A stretch of DNA of 64,000 nt, taken from assembly GCF_900114735.1 (NCBI RefSeq), contig NZ_FOUA01000005.1, positions 186,001 to 250,000 of the forward strand, written 5' to 3'. Under the pieces are notes generated by a model, which saw nothing but the letters and a program-made list of their open reading frames with translations, did not search any database and was not told where the DNA came from. Below, piece by piece: positions 9,683-18,825 of this stretch. How positions within the stretch are numbered: position 1 is the stretch's first letter; each line of letters starts with the position of its first letter. Source of the stretch: Halopseudomonas bauzanensis (lineage in GTDB: Bacteria > Pseudomonadota > Gammaproteobacteria > Pseudomonadales > Pseudomonadaceae). Both the position numbers and the translations under genes were made by a program.

Positions 9683-10317
9683 TCAGGGCCGATACAGCCC
9701 ATTGGTTTCAATATAGCCAAGCACCGAATCGGGTAACAGAAATCGCGGAGAGCGCCCTGCCTGGATCAGTGAGCGGATATGGGTGGCCGATATGGCCAGG
9801 GGTGTTTGTGCCAGGCAGAGAATCTCGCCATGGGCCGCTTGCATGGCCGACGGGTCGCCCACACTGCGCGCCGCCAGCAGATCCTTGAGTACTTCCGGCA
9901 ATTCCTGGTCCTGCTCAGGACGCTGCAGCACGACCAGACTGGCGAGCTGCAATAGATCTTCCCACCGGTGCCAGCCGGGCAGACCGCTGAAGGCATCCCA
10001 GCCGACGATCAGAAACAGGGTGGCATTGTCGCCCAACTCGGTACGCAATGACTCCAGCGTCTCCACCGTATACGACGGACGGTCACGCCGCAGCTCGCAG
10101 TCGTCAACCAGCAGGTTGTCATCCGACGCGGTGGCCAGGCGCACCATTTCCAGCCGCTGCGGCGCACTGGCACCGGGAATATCCCGGTGCGGCGGCGTGG
10201 CGTTGGGGATCAGCCGTAGCTCATCCAACGCCAGGCATTCACGAACCTCCACGGCGCTGCGCAGGTGTCCGAAGTGAATCGGATCAAAAGTACCGCCCAG
10301 GACACCGACACGGAGTG

Positions 10318-10321
<4 letters not shown>
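9683..10321 (-). CDS. nadD: Nicotinate-nucleotide adenylyltransferase NadD
   Basis: Makes deamido-NAD from nicotinate mononucleotide and ATP, an essential NAD-biosynthesis step. The 212-residue protein has the nucleotidyltransferase HXGH motif in '[15 protein letters not shown]' and the C-terminal '[10 protein letters not shown]' ISSTXXR-type motif. The start is GTG at 10321, overlapping the proA stop (GTGA), which indicates coupling with the gene upstream. Confidence 0.96.
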
Positions 10322-11583
<1,262 letters not shown>

Positions 11584-11673
11584 TTGTTCACCATCCTGCG
11601 ACCAAAACGGAAAACCAGCATTATACCGGTGCCTCCAGACGCTGGACAGGGCGAACCTGCTATCATCGCTGAT

Positions 11674-12387
11674 ATGTCTGCGACCAATTCTTTCCATCGG
11701 GCACCAAACCCTCTGCCACGGGCCTTTTTCCGGCGTGACAGCCGCGAACTGGCGGTGCATTTGCTGGGCAAGGTTATCCGTCATTATCACCAGGGCCACT
11801 GGCTGTCGGCTCGTATCATCGAGACCGAGGCTTACCTGCGCGAAGAGAAAGGCAGTCATGCCTCGCTGGGCCTGACCCATTCCCGGCGCGCCCTGTTCAT
11901 GGAAGCCGGCACCCTGTACATGTATTACGCCCGCGGCGGCGACTCACTGAACATCAGCGCCGCCGGCGAAGGCGACGGCGTGCTGATCAAGTCCGGCTAC
12001 CCGGTGGTCGACGATATCAGCGGCCCGGACAGTCTCGCCCTGATGCAGGAACTCAACCCCGCCGCCAACGGGCAGGTGCGCCCAACAACCAGACTGTGCA
12101 ACGGCCAGACCCTGCTGTGCCGTTCGCTGCACTTGAAGGTGCCCGTCTGGAATGCGCAGATACCGGACCCGGAACAGCTGCTTATCGACGACGACGGCTA
12201 CCGTCCGCATCAGATCATCCAGGCCACCCGGCTGGGCATTCCGCTGGGCCGGGACGAGCATCTACCCTACCGTTTCGTCGACGCCGCCTACGCCCCCTGG
12301 TGCACCCGTAACCCTCTGGGGCGCACTCGGCAGGAAGGCCGCGATTATCAACTGATCGATGATGTGTCTGAATGGAAAGCCTGCTGA
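11674..12387 (+). CDS. DNA-3-methyladenine glycosylase (MPG/AAG family)
   Basis: Base-excision repair glycosylase that flips out and removes alkylated purines such as 3-methyladenine and hypoxanthine. The 237-residue product follows the AAG pattern: '[11 protein letters not shown]', the catalytic glutamate in '[11 protein letters not shown]', '[17 protein letters not shown]', and the C-terminal '[11 protein letters not shown]'. The ATG at 11674 is chosen because homology begins just after it; the open frame runs 30 codons further into the proA promoter region. It overlaps the following dedA-type gene by 16 bases. Confidence 0.93.
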   Translation: MSATNSFHRAPNPLPRAFFRRDSRELAVHLLGKVIRHYHQGHWLSARIIETEAYLREEKGSHASLGLTHSRRALFMEAGTLYMYYARGGDSLNISAAGEGDGVLIKSGYPVVDDISGPDSLALMQELNPAANGQVRPTTRLCNGQTLLCRSLHLKVPVWNAQIPDPEQLLIDDDGYRPHQIIQATRLGIPLGRDEHLPYRFVDAAYAPWCTRNPLGRTRQEGRDYQLIDDVSEWKAC

Positions 12388-13601
12388 GCGGCGAGCTTAT
12401 CGCCTGGCTGGGCAGCCATACCCGCTGGCTCGGGCTGGCCATCTTTCTCATTGCCATGGTCGAGTCCCTGGCGGTGGCGGGCCTGGTGGTGCCGGGGGTG
12501 GTGCTGCTGTTCGCCGCCACCGCCCTGGCTGGCGGCGGCGACCTGAGTCTTTTCGGTGCACTGGCCTGGGCTTTCTCCGGGGCCGTCTGCGGTGATTTAC
12601 TGAGCTTCGCCCTGGGCCGCTGGTTTCATCAGGACATCCGCCGACTACGGATCTTTGCCCGTCATCCGCAATGGATTGACCGGGGCGAGAGTTTCTTCCG
12701 CCGCTATGGCATGTACAGCATTGTTCTGGGGCGCTTTATCGGCCCGATCCGCCCCATTATCCCAATGGTCGCCGGCATGTTCGACATGCCCACCTGGCGC
12801 TTTCTGCTGGTCAATATCCTGTCGGCTCTGGCCTGGGCCCCGGTGTATGTACTGCCCGGCTATCTCGCCGGCAGTGCGGTCCGCTGGCCGGTGCCGGAAT
12901 CCTTCTGGCATGAGGCGGGATTGTTGGCTGGCGGGCTGGCACTGCTCGGCCTGACACTGCTGGTCCTGCTACGCACCCAGCAACGCTGGAGCAGTCTGGC
13001 TGCAGCCGCACTCTGTCTGCTGGCCATGCTCTGCCTGCCGCAGGCCGAGCCTTGGCTGACGGTAGTCTATGGCACCCTTGCCGAGTGGCTGGTAAGCACC
13101 GCCTGGCCGCGCCTGTCAGCCGTGCGGCTTGAACTGCAACCGCTGACCGGTGAAGCCTTCCTGTGGCTGCTTTACTTGCCAGTATTGGGATTGCTGGCGG
13201 TGTTGCGTCACGGCTGGCAACTGCTGTTCTTGCTGCTGTGCGCAATTCTCTGCCTGGCACTGGGCCTGCTGCCCGGGATGCATTCCACTTTGCTGGCGCT
13301 GCAATTGTCCCTGCTGCTTGGCGTGGTCCTGCTGGGCAACCGGCATCTATCGTTCTGGCTGCGCCTGAGCTGGACCTTCTACGCCGGCCCCATCTGCGCC
13401 CTACTGATTACCGCCTGGCTGCTCCTGCCCATGGCAACACCCATGGTGCTAGGCAGCGTACTGCAATCGGCCGCCGCGGTGTTGCTGGCCATCTGGCTGG
13501 TGGAACGCGGCGGACCACTGCCTCCTCTGTCGCCCCACTGGTCCATATTGGTACCTGCCTGGCCAATGGTAGCCGGCCTGCTGCTGTTGGCCGGTTTCTG
13601 A
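12372..13601 (+). CDS. DedA-family membrane protein with long hydrophobic C-terminal half
   Basis: Inner-membrane protein of 409 residues, about twice the length of a plain DedA protein. Residues ~1-200 form the DedA/SNARE-associated domain: an 'E-x9-P' re-entrant helix ('MVESLAVAGLVVPG') and 'RFIGPIRPIIPMVAGMF' with the conserved arginine, then 'PGYLAG'. DedA proteins are undecaprenyl-phosphate and/or phospholipid flippases. Residues ~200-409 add seven or so further membrane segments I cannot assign to a family. The start lies inside the 3' end of aag, so the two are likely co-expressed. Confidence 0.88.
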   Translation: MESLLSGELIAWLGSHTRWLGLAIFLIAMVESLAVAGLVVPGVVLLFAATALAGGGDLSLFGALAWAFSGAVCGDLLSFALGRWFHQDIRRLRIFARHPQWIDRGESFFRRYGMYSIVLGRFIGPIRPIIPMVAGMFDMPTWRFLLVNILSALAWAPVYVLPGYLAGSAVRWPVPESFWHEAGLLAGGLALLGLTLLVLLRTQQRWSSLAAAALCLLAMLCLPQAEPWLTVVYGTLAEWLVSTAWPRLSAVRLELQPLTGEAFLWLLYLPVLGLLAVLRHGWQLLFLLLCAILCLALGLLPGMHSTLLALQLSLLLGVVLLGNRHLSFWLRLSWTFYAGPICALLITAWLLLPMATPMVLGSVLQSAAAVLLAIWLVERGGPLPPLSPHWSILVPAWPMVAGLLLLAGF

Positions 13602-13751
13602 ACGACCTATAGCTTTACACGCCGGTCGCGGCATTCAGCAAACCAATGGAAGCGCACACGCATTGACCCTTGCCGCACCGTCTTGCCACCATGGCTGCAC
13701 CCTGTCGCTGCTCGTCGGCGCACCAACAACAATATCGCCGTGGAGAACACC

Positions 13752-14207
13752 ATGACCACCGTAGCCGTATCCGAACTGACTTCCTTCATCGGCAAGGACC
13801 TTGGCCATTCCGAATGGCTGTTGATCGACCAGCAGCGCGTCAACCAGTTTGCCGAATGCACCGGCGATCATCAGTTCATCCATATCGACGAAGAAAAGGC
13901 CAAACAGACCCCCTTCGGCGGCACCATCGCCCACGGCTTCCTGTCCCTGTCCCTGATCCCCGCCCTGTCCGCCGGCATTTCCATGCGCCCCGAAGGCCTT
14001 AAGATGGCCGTCAACTACGGCCTGGACAGCGTCCGTTTCATCCAGCCGGTCCGCGTCGGCTCCCGCGTACGCATGCAATTGACAGTCGTGGACGTCACCG
14101 AAAAGAACCCTGGCCAGTGGCTGGTAAAATCCCGCGCGACACTGGAAATCGAAGGGGTGGACAAGCCGGCCTACATCGCCGAGACACTGGCGCTGTATTT
14201 CGTCTGA
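13752..14207 (+). CDS. MaoC-fold (R)-specific enoyl-CoA hydratase-like protein
   Basis: Hot-dog-fold protein of 151 residues in the MaoC/NodN/PhaJ group. The hydratase motif with its catalytic Asp and His is visible: 'ECTGDHQFIHIDEEKAK' followed by 'TPFGGTIAHGFLSLSL'. Such enzymes hydrate trans-2-enoyl-CoA to (R)-3-hydroxyacyl-CoA. The ATG at 13752 has GGAG seven bases upstream; the longer frame is not supported. It is monocistronic. A PhaG homologue lies 1.3 kb away, so a role in hydroxyacyl or PHA metabolism is possible, but this is inference. Confidence 0.88.
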   Translation: MTTVAVSELTSFIGKDLGHSEWLLIDQQRVNQFAECTGDHQFIHIDEEKAKQTPFGGTIAHGFLSLSLIPALSAGISMRPEGLKMAVNYGLDSVRFIQPVRVGSRVRMQLTVVDVTEKNPGQWLVKSRATLEIEGVDKPAYIAETLALYFV

Positions 14208-14220
14208 CCTGAATGACGCC

Positions 14221-14255
14221 AGAATGATGAGCGAGTCACCTACCCTCGTCATTCT
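14221..14255. terminator. Bidirectional hairpin between convergent genes
   Basis: An 11-bp inverted repeat with one mismatch (14221-14231 AGAATGATGAG against 14245-14255 CTCGTCATTCT) lies 13 bases after the MaoC-type stop codon, facing the convergent barrel-protein gene. It is probably the terminator for the plus-strand gene. No clear T-tract was seen. Confidence 0.4.
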
Positions 14256-14324
14256 CGGCGCAGGCCGTAATGCTATTCACTTAGCCCCACCATCCTCCGC
14301 GCTACCGCGTATCCAACCCTGACA

Positions 14325-14948
14325 CTACAAACGCACCCCAACATTGACCATGGCCGCCGCCGCACCTAAGAGCACCACATCCACCCCCACCCGCTGATAA
14401 CTGGCACCGACGGACGGAATCACTGCCGGCGCCACACCAAAACGGTTGAAGGGTATCTTGTCGCGATATTCTCCCCGGTAACCATACAACAGCCCCGCAG
14501 TGAGCTTGGCATTGAAGGGCGTACCGGCAAATTCGAAACGCTTGCCGGTATAGCCATACCAGGACCGCTCACCAAAAGAGTGCCGAAAGGTGGCGGCGCC
14601 CCAGAGATAACTGTCATCCCGGTGTCGCTCCAGACCGATCAGCTCCTGATTATTGTTATGGTCTGGCTGAGGATCAAAGTGCGTGGTCCAGACGCTACCC
14701 TGGATATACCAGCCCTCCTCCGAATCAACGGTAGCCGCCAACTCCCTGGCCAACTCCAAAGGCCGCTGCAGCAGCCCCGGCCCACTGTCAGAGTCCTGTA
14801 TGGCTGCCGGCACATCCTCCACCTGCGCTGCTTGTGCACCTGCGCTGATCAGTAATGCAACAATGCCAGGGACAAGACGCTGGATGCCATACCATGGTGT
14901 AGATGTCAGCCGTAAGATTCGGCGGGGAGAGTACTGGTGTAATGTCAT
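14325..14948 (-). CDS. Predicted outer-membrane beta-barrel protein, function unknown
   Basis: Product of 207 residues. A long N-terminal region carries a hydrophobic signal ('LVPGIVALLISAGAQA') ahead of an alternating, aromatic-rich sequence. That sequence has 'SVWTTHFDPQPDHNNNQELIGLE', 'GAATFRHSFGERSWYGYTGKRFEF' and a C-terminal aromatic/hydrophobic strand ending in '-VRL'. This pattern fits a small eight-stranded outer-membrane barrel and is reminiscent of PagP-like proteins. From memory, Pseudomonas relatives carry a misleading 'sn-glycerol-3-phosphate transporter' name. The ATG at 14948 has a poor ribosome site, so the start is uncertain. I do not assign a reaction. Confidence 0.7.
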   Translation of the reverse strand: MTLHQYSPRRILRLTSTPWYGIQRLVPGIVALLISAGAQAAQVEDVPAAIQDSDSGPGLLQRPLELARELAATVDSEEGWYIQGSVWTTHFDPQPDHNNNQELIGLERHRDDSYLWGAATFRHSFGERSWYGYTGKRFEFAGTPFNAKLTAGLLYGYRGEYRDKIPFNRFGVAPAVIPSVGASYQRVGVDVVLLGAAAAMVNVGVRL

Positions 14949-15115
14949 AGCTACATGGTCGCGTGAGGTGAATAATCCAGGATGGGTGATGAAGTAGGGT
15001 CATGACATGTCGCACGGGACAAGTTCACGGCCTCCAACCTTACCAGCTCTTGCCCCGCTCCCCTGCATTTGCCATCATCGCCAACACCTCGCCCTACCGG
15101 AACAAGGATTTTCCC

Positions 15116-15277
15116 GTGCCCCATGCTGACACCAGCCCCCCCGCCCATGGCGCACCCGCAGAGCCATTGCCCGCTCTGGTAAACCTGTCCGAGCGCTTAC
15201 GCAGCGGTACCTGCCATATCGGCATCTATGGCCTCGACTATGCGGCGTTGATGCAGAGGGCCAAGGCGGAGGGCTGA
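15116..15277 (+). CDS. Possible small protein (53 residues), unknown
   Basis: A GTG at 15116 preceded by AAGGA at seven bases opens a 53-codon frame: a Pro/Ala-rich start, then a more protein-like tail 'LSERLRSGTCHIGIYGLDYAALMQRAKAEG'. A perfect hairpin (15295-15318) follows 18 bases after the stop codon, as a terminator might. I do not recognise the family; conservation in related genomes would be the only real support. Confidence 0.35.
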   Translation: MPHADTSPPAHGAPAEPLPALVNLSERLRSGTCHIGIYGLDYAALMQRAKAEG

Positions 15278-15294
15278 CTTGACGCAAGGCCGCT

Positions 15295-15318
15295 GGCGTA
15301 GCGCGGGTGCGCTACGCC
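15295..15318 (+). terminator. 10-bp hairpin before phaG
   Basis: Perfect inverted repeat, arms 15295-15304 and 15309-15318 with a GGGT loop. It follows the doubtful small ORF and precedes phaG by about 150 bases. There is no T-tract on the plus strand. Confidence 0.4.
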
Positions 15319-15465
15319 CGAAAAACGGGCTGCAATGCGAAAGAGATAATTCCGTTATGGCAATGCCTCCCCTTCCCGCCGAACGGTCACTTTCTGACAC
15401 CCCGCTGTAACCTCCATACGATTAACTGCACCCCAAGTGATATTCAGCTTCCGAGGTGTGTGGCC

Positions 15466-16329
15466 ATGTATGCAGAAAAGGCAGTGGTGCGGGTGCAGGG
15501 TGATTTGAAGGTGCATACGCGCTTTTATCCGAATCCGCGCAGCAACAGCACCATCATTCTGGTCAACGGTTCGCTGGCGACCAGTGCCTCCTTTCATCAG
15601 GCGCTGCGATTTCTGCAGCCGCTGTTCAACGTGGTGTTGTTCGATCAGCCCTATTGCGGCATGTCGCGGCCTTACAATGAATCCTTGAGCATGCTGGGCA
15701 AGGAGGATGAGGCGCTGATCCTGCTTGAGCTGATCGAGCATTTCCGGGCAGACCAGGTCATGGCGTTTTCCTGGGGTGCGGTGTCGACGCTGCTGGCTCT
15801 CGCGCAGCGGCCGGCGCGGATCAAGCGGGCGGTGATCAGTTCGTTTTCACCGGTGCTGAACCGCGAGATGCTGGATTATCTGGCGCGCGGTCAGGAGTGC
15901 CTGGCAGCCTGTGACCGGAACCGCATCGCGACACTGGTCAACGACACCATCGGCGAGCATCTGCCGCCACTGTTCAAGCGCTGTAACTTCCGTCATGTCT
16001 CTACGCTGGAGGTGCATGAGTATGCGCAGATGCTCCATCACATTCGCCAGGTATTGAGTCTGGATGCTGATCGCTATATGCAGTGCGTGGGAAATGTGGA
16101 CATTCCGCTGCTGTTTCTCAATGGCGAACTGGACAAGTACACCACACCGAACGATGCCCTGTATTTTGCCGATCTGGCTCGTCGTTCCGAGTATGTGACC
16201 ATTCGCAATGCCGGGCATTTCCTGGAAAACGAACATCAGACCGCCTGGGAAGATGTGCGCGAGGCGGTGGAGCGGTTTTTGTTGCCGGGTGAGACGGAAA
16301 ATGCCCACCGGCTGGCCATGGTTGGTTGA
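15466..16329 (+). CDS. phaG: PhaG/RhlA-type 3-hydroxyacyl-ACP acyltransferase/thioesterase
   Basis: Alpha/beta-hydrolase-fold protein of 287 residues that reads like PhaG, which links fatty-acid synthesis to medium-chain PHA by releasing or transferring (R)-3-hydroxyacyl groups from ACP. Landmarks are 'ILVNGSLATSASF', 'FNVVLFDQPYCGMSRPYN', the nucleophile elbow 'FSWGAVS' (S102), 'LVNDTIGEHLPPLFKR' and the catalytic histidine in 'NAGHFLENE' (H251). RhlA, which makes 3-(3-hydroxyalkanoyloxy)alkanoic acids, is the nearest alternative, but the motif details favour PhaG. The ATG at 15466 has GAGG nine bases upstream. It is monocistronic, with no rhlB or phaC beside it. Confidence 0.88.
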   Translation: MYAEKAVVRVQGDLKVHTRFYPNPRSNSTIILVNGSLATSASFHQALRFLQPLFNVVLFDQPYCGMSRPYNESLSMLGKEDEALILLELIEHFRADQVMAFSWGAVSTLLALAQRPARIKRAVISSFSPVLNREMLDYLARGQECLAACDRNRIATLVNDTIGEHLPPLFKRCNFRHVSTLEVHEYAQMLHHIRQVLSLDADRYMQCVGNVDIPLLFLNGELDKYTTPNDALYFADLARRSEYVTIRNAGHFLENEHQTAWEDVREAVERFLLPGETENAHRLAMVG

Positions 16330-16416
16330 TTGTATCGACGCTCAAGGTGTCGCAATCTTTCGCCGAGCGGTGAAGAAACTCGGTGAAGGAGCTGAAAGCT
16401 GCAGCCTTGCTCGGGC

Positions 16417-16502
16417 TGCGGGAGCGGCCGCAAGGGTTTCTGTAGGCTTATCCGCGGCCTTAGGCCGCTAATAGCCTACCCCCGCATCAGGAAGCTCCCA
16501 CA
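16417..16502. repeat. REP-like palindromic element (phaG/lipoprotein junction)
   Basis: Outer arms TGCGGGAGC (16417-16425) and GCTCCCACA (16494-16502) pair with one mismatch. Inside is a second hairpin: GTAGGCT (16442-16448) with AGCCTAC (16473-16479), and GCGGCC (16454-16459) with GGCCGC (16463-16468) around a three-base loop. The GGGAGC-type arms resemble Pseudomonas REP sequences. It sits between convergent genes. Confidence 0.6.
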
Positions 16503-16543
16503 ACAGACCGCCCGCAGACTCAGCTACTGACGCACCTGCCCTC

Positions 16544-16900
16544 TCAAGGCGTGGTACTGGTATCGCTGTCGATGCCCGGATCCACCCGCTCATTGGGTGA
16601 GTCGCTGTCGGTGCCCAGCCCCGGGTCCCGGTCCAGCGAACGCTGCAGGTTTTCATCCGGCGGGTTCATGGGGTCTTCAGCCGGTGGCATGGGTTCATCG
16701 GCCGGCATCCGCGGATCGGTGGCCGGTGCTGGCGTGTCATCAGTGGGTGACATCGGCTGGTCCGCTGGATCGACCGGCGTGCCGTAGGCCTCTTCGGCCG
16801 GCGCTTCGTTGTCCATGGGCAGCGCGGTGTCAGGCTCATCATCGCCGCAACCGGCAAGCAGCAGGGCAAACAGGGGTATGCTCAGGTAGGTAAGTCGCAT
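16544..16900 (-). CDS. Small acidic Pro-rich lipoprotein (paralogue A)
   Basis: Product of 118 residues starting at the ATG at 16900, with GGAG seven bases upstream. It has a lipobox signal 'LTYLSIPLFALLLAGC' followed by a low-complexity tail rich in Asp, Glu, Pro and Thr with no predicted fold. The signal peptide is nearly identical to that of the gene at 16998-17261, and both tails contain 'YG(T/A)PVDPA/TDPA'-like segments, so the two look like a tandem duplication with diverging tails. Function unknown. Confidence 0.75.
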   Translation of the reverse strand: MRLTYLSIPLFALLLAGCGDDEPDTALPMDNEAPAEEAYGTPVDPADQPMSPTDDTPAPATDPRMPADEPMPPAEDPMNPPDENLQRSLDRDPGLGTDSDSPNERVDPGIDSDTSTTP

Positions 16901-16997
16901 GGCGGTTCTCCGCATCTGATAGGTCCATGCGTTTGGACAGGCGCGCGACCGGCAAGTGCGAATTTTTTCCGCATGCCGGCCGGTGCAGCCGTGGGCG

Positions 16998-17261
16998 TTA
17001 TTGCGTAATGCCGGAGTCGTTGTCAGGACCCGGGGCGGTCATGTCGTCGCCGTCGGTACCATATACGCCAGTATCGCCATCCGCCGGGGGCACAGCGGTG
17101 CTGTTATTGGGCACCGCTGGATCGTTGGCCGGGTCCGTCGGAGCGCCGTACTCTTCGGTTTGCGGGGCGGTATTGGTTTCCGGGAAGGTGGCCTCTTCTT
17201 CCTCCCCGCAACCAGCCAGCAGCAGGGCAAACAAGGGTATGGATAAGTAACTCAGTCGCAT
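16998..17261 (-). CDS. Small acidic lipoprotein (paralogue B)
   Basis: Product of 87 residues from the ATG at 17261 with the same signal/lipobox as the neighbouring paralogue ('LSYLSIPLFALLLAGC'). A disordered acidic tail (EEEEATFPETNTAP...) ends in 'DNDSGITQ'. The two genes lie head to tail, 97 bases apart. No functional motif is seen; it is probably a surface or periplasmic lipoprotein. Confidence 0.72.
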   Translation of the reverse strand: MRLSYLSIPLFALLLAGCGEEEEATFPETNTAPQTEEYGAPTDPANDPAVPNNSTAVPPADGDTGVYGTDGDDMTAPGPDNDSGITQ

Positions 17262-17395
17262 CACAGCTCTCCAAAGCAGGGGTCGTCCCTGCTTTGGACA
17301 CGCTTTTGGGCTGGCAGTGCCCTATTTTCCCGTTGAACTCCACCTCGGCCTATAGCGCCCGTGCTCCCCTGGAACTCGGGGCCTGGCCGGTGAAT

Positions 17396-18244
17396 TCAGG
17401 GATTCATCGAATCAAACACCCCTTCTTCCCGGTCCGCCGCCTCGGCGCGCAGCTTGATCAATTGTTTGATCTTGCGATGGGGGAAGACATAGAACTGGTT
17501 ATTTTCCACGGCCTTGAGGGTCATTTCGGCGATATCGGCAGCCGGGATGCGGCCGTGCTCAACGGCATATTTCAGCGCGGCAGCACGCTTGAGCGAGACT
17601 TCGCTCTTCTCGACGGTCTCGGCCTTGTCTGCCGGGCGGTTGCGATCGGACTGGTGAATGCCGGTGGGGAAGAATGCCGGGCACAGCACGGTCACGCCAA
17701 CGTTGGCCTGGGCATCGCGCAGGTCCAGCGCCAGGGTTTCGGAGATCGCCACCACCGAGGTCTTGCTGACGTTGTAGATGCCGCTGCTCGGGCCGTTGAG
17801 CCAGCCGGCAGCGGAGGCTGTATTGATGATATGGCCTTCGTTCTGTTCGATCAGCATCGGGGTGAATGCCTTGATGCCCCACACCACGCCATACAGATTC
17901 ACGCCCAGCACCCAGTCCCAGTCATGCACGGTGCTCTGCCAGATCGGCCCGTTGACGCTGACACCGGCATTGTTGAAGATCAGATGCGCGCCGCCGAAGC
18001 GACTCTTGCTCAGCGCCGCCAGCTCCTCGACCTGCTCCAGCCGGGATACATCCAGGCGCATGGTGACCGACTCGGTACCCGGGTGCGCTGTATCTACCAG
18101 GCGCAGAGTTTCCTGCATACCGGCTTCGTCCACATCGCCCAATACCAGTTTCATGCCACGCGCCGCACAGCATAACGCCAGTTCCCGGCCCAGACCGCTG
18201 CCACCGCCGGTGATCACTGCTACCTTGTTCTGAAAGTCCTGCAT
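17396..18244 (-). CDS. Short-chain dehydrogenase/reductase
   Basis: Classical SDR of about 282 residues. It has the nucleotide-binding 'TGGGSGLGRELA' near the N-terminus, 'NNAG' in 'LIFNNAGVSV', the catalytic serine in 'NTASAAGWLNG' and the YXXXK in 'YNVSKTSV'. The Asp at the end of beta-2/3 ('LGDVDEAG') hints at NAD preference. Substrate unknown; the extended C-terminus with a basic helix is seen in several Pseudomonas SDRs annotated only as SDR. The ATG at 18244 has AGGAG eight bases upstream. Confidence 0.9.
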   Translation of the reverse strand: MQDFQNKVAVITGGGSGLGRELALCCAARGMKLVLGDVDEAGMQETLRLVDTAHPGTESVTMRLDVSRLEQVEELAALSKSRFGGAHLIFNNAGVSVNGPIWQSTVHDWDWVLGVNLYGVVWGIKAFTPMLIEQNEGHIINTASAAGWLNGPSSGIYNVSKTSVVAISETLALDLRDAQANVGVTVLCPAFFPTGIHQSDRNRPADKAETVEKSEVSLKRAAALKYAVEHGRIPAADIAEMTLKAVENNQFYVFPHRKIKQLIKLRAEAADREEGVFDSMNP

Positions 18245-18402
18245 GCCTGAGTTCTCCTGTTGATGCGCTGGCACTCTATGCAGCGCGGGTGAGCCGATGC
18301 AGCGAGCATGCCGCGCCCCGCCGCTCCCCGCCAGCGCTATGCGCCCCGTTGATCAGAGAACAGCAGTGCGGTTTATGAAAGCCTGCAGGAGGGAATATCC
18401 GC

Positions 18403-18825
18403 ATGCCATTGAGATTCCTGTTGCCCTTGGCGCTGCTGCTGACGGCGTGCGCCCACCCGCTGCCGCCTCTGGCCCCAGACTTCGCGCGGGTGGGCCTGGA
18501 TAGCGGCAACCGGGCGGACATGCGCGCCTATCGGCTGGACGGTGAACTGGTGCGGCAGTTGCGCTTTCCGGACCTGCCGCCCGGCAGCCACGGACTGCAG
18601 GTGCGTTATCAGTTCGAGGTGCTGGGCAGCATGGGTGGGCTGGGAGAGATATCCGAACCACGCCGCCGTACCTGCATTCTAGGGCTGGATTGGGATTTCG
18701 CCGCCGGGCAGCACTATCGGGTGACGGCTTACCGGCTGGGCTGGCAGCCGGTAGGCTACCTGGAAAACGCCGCCGGCGAGCGGCTGGTACGCGCCAGGGT
18801 CATACGCTGCGGCCCTGGAGTCTGA
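18403..18825 (+). CDS. Small predicted lipoprotein, unknown
   Basis: Product of 140 residues with a signal and lipobox 'LLLTACAH' (cysteine at about residue 16) and a beta-rich body ('LRFPDLPPGSHGLQVRYQFEV', 'LGLDWDFAAGQHYRVTAYRLG') suggesting a small periplasmic beta-sandwich. I do not recognise the family. Its 3' end overlaps the convergent isomerase-like gene by 26 bases, which is unusual and may couple their expression through transcript overlap. Confidence 0.7.
   Translation: MPLRFLLPLALLLTACAHPLPPLAPDFARVGLDSGNRADMRAYRLDGELVRQLRFPDLPPGSHGLQVRYQFEVLGSMGGLGEISEPRRRTCILGLDWDFAAGQHYRVTAYRLGWQPVGYLENAAGERLVRARVIRCGPGV

Larger units (their letters stand above)
14949..15465. other. Intergenic region between barrel gene and phaG, with one doubtful small ORF
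   Basis: About 517 bases with no confident gene. It holds the divergent upstream regions of the barrel gene and the phaG-type gene, a doubtful 53-codon ORF (15116-15277), and a perfect 10-bp hairpin at 15295-15318 (GGCGTAGCGC ... GCGCTACGCC, four-base loop). The rest shows nothing I can name. Confidence 0.5.

Noticed and set aside
15466-16329. RhlA (rhamnolipid) assignment for the PhaG-type gene
   Set aside because: The motif wording (FDQPYCG, SWGAVSTLLAL, VNDTIGEHLPPLFKR) is closer to PhaG, and no rhlB/rhlC or rhl regulator lies beside it. It cannot be fully excluded.
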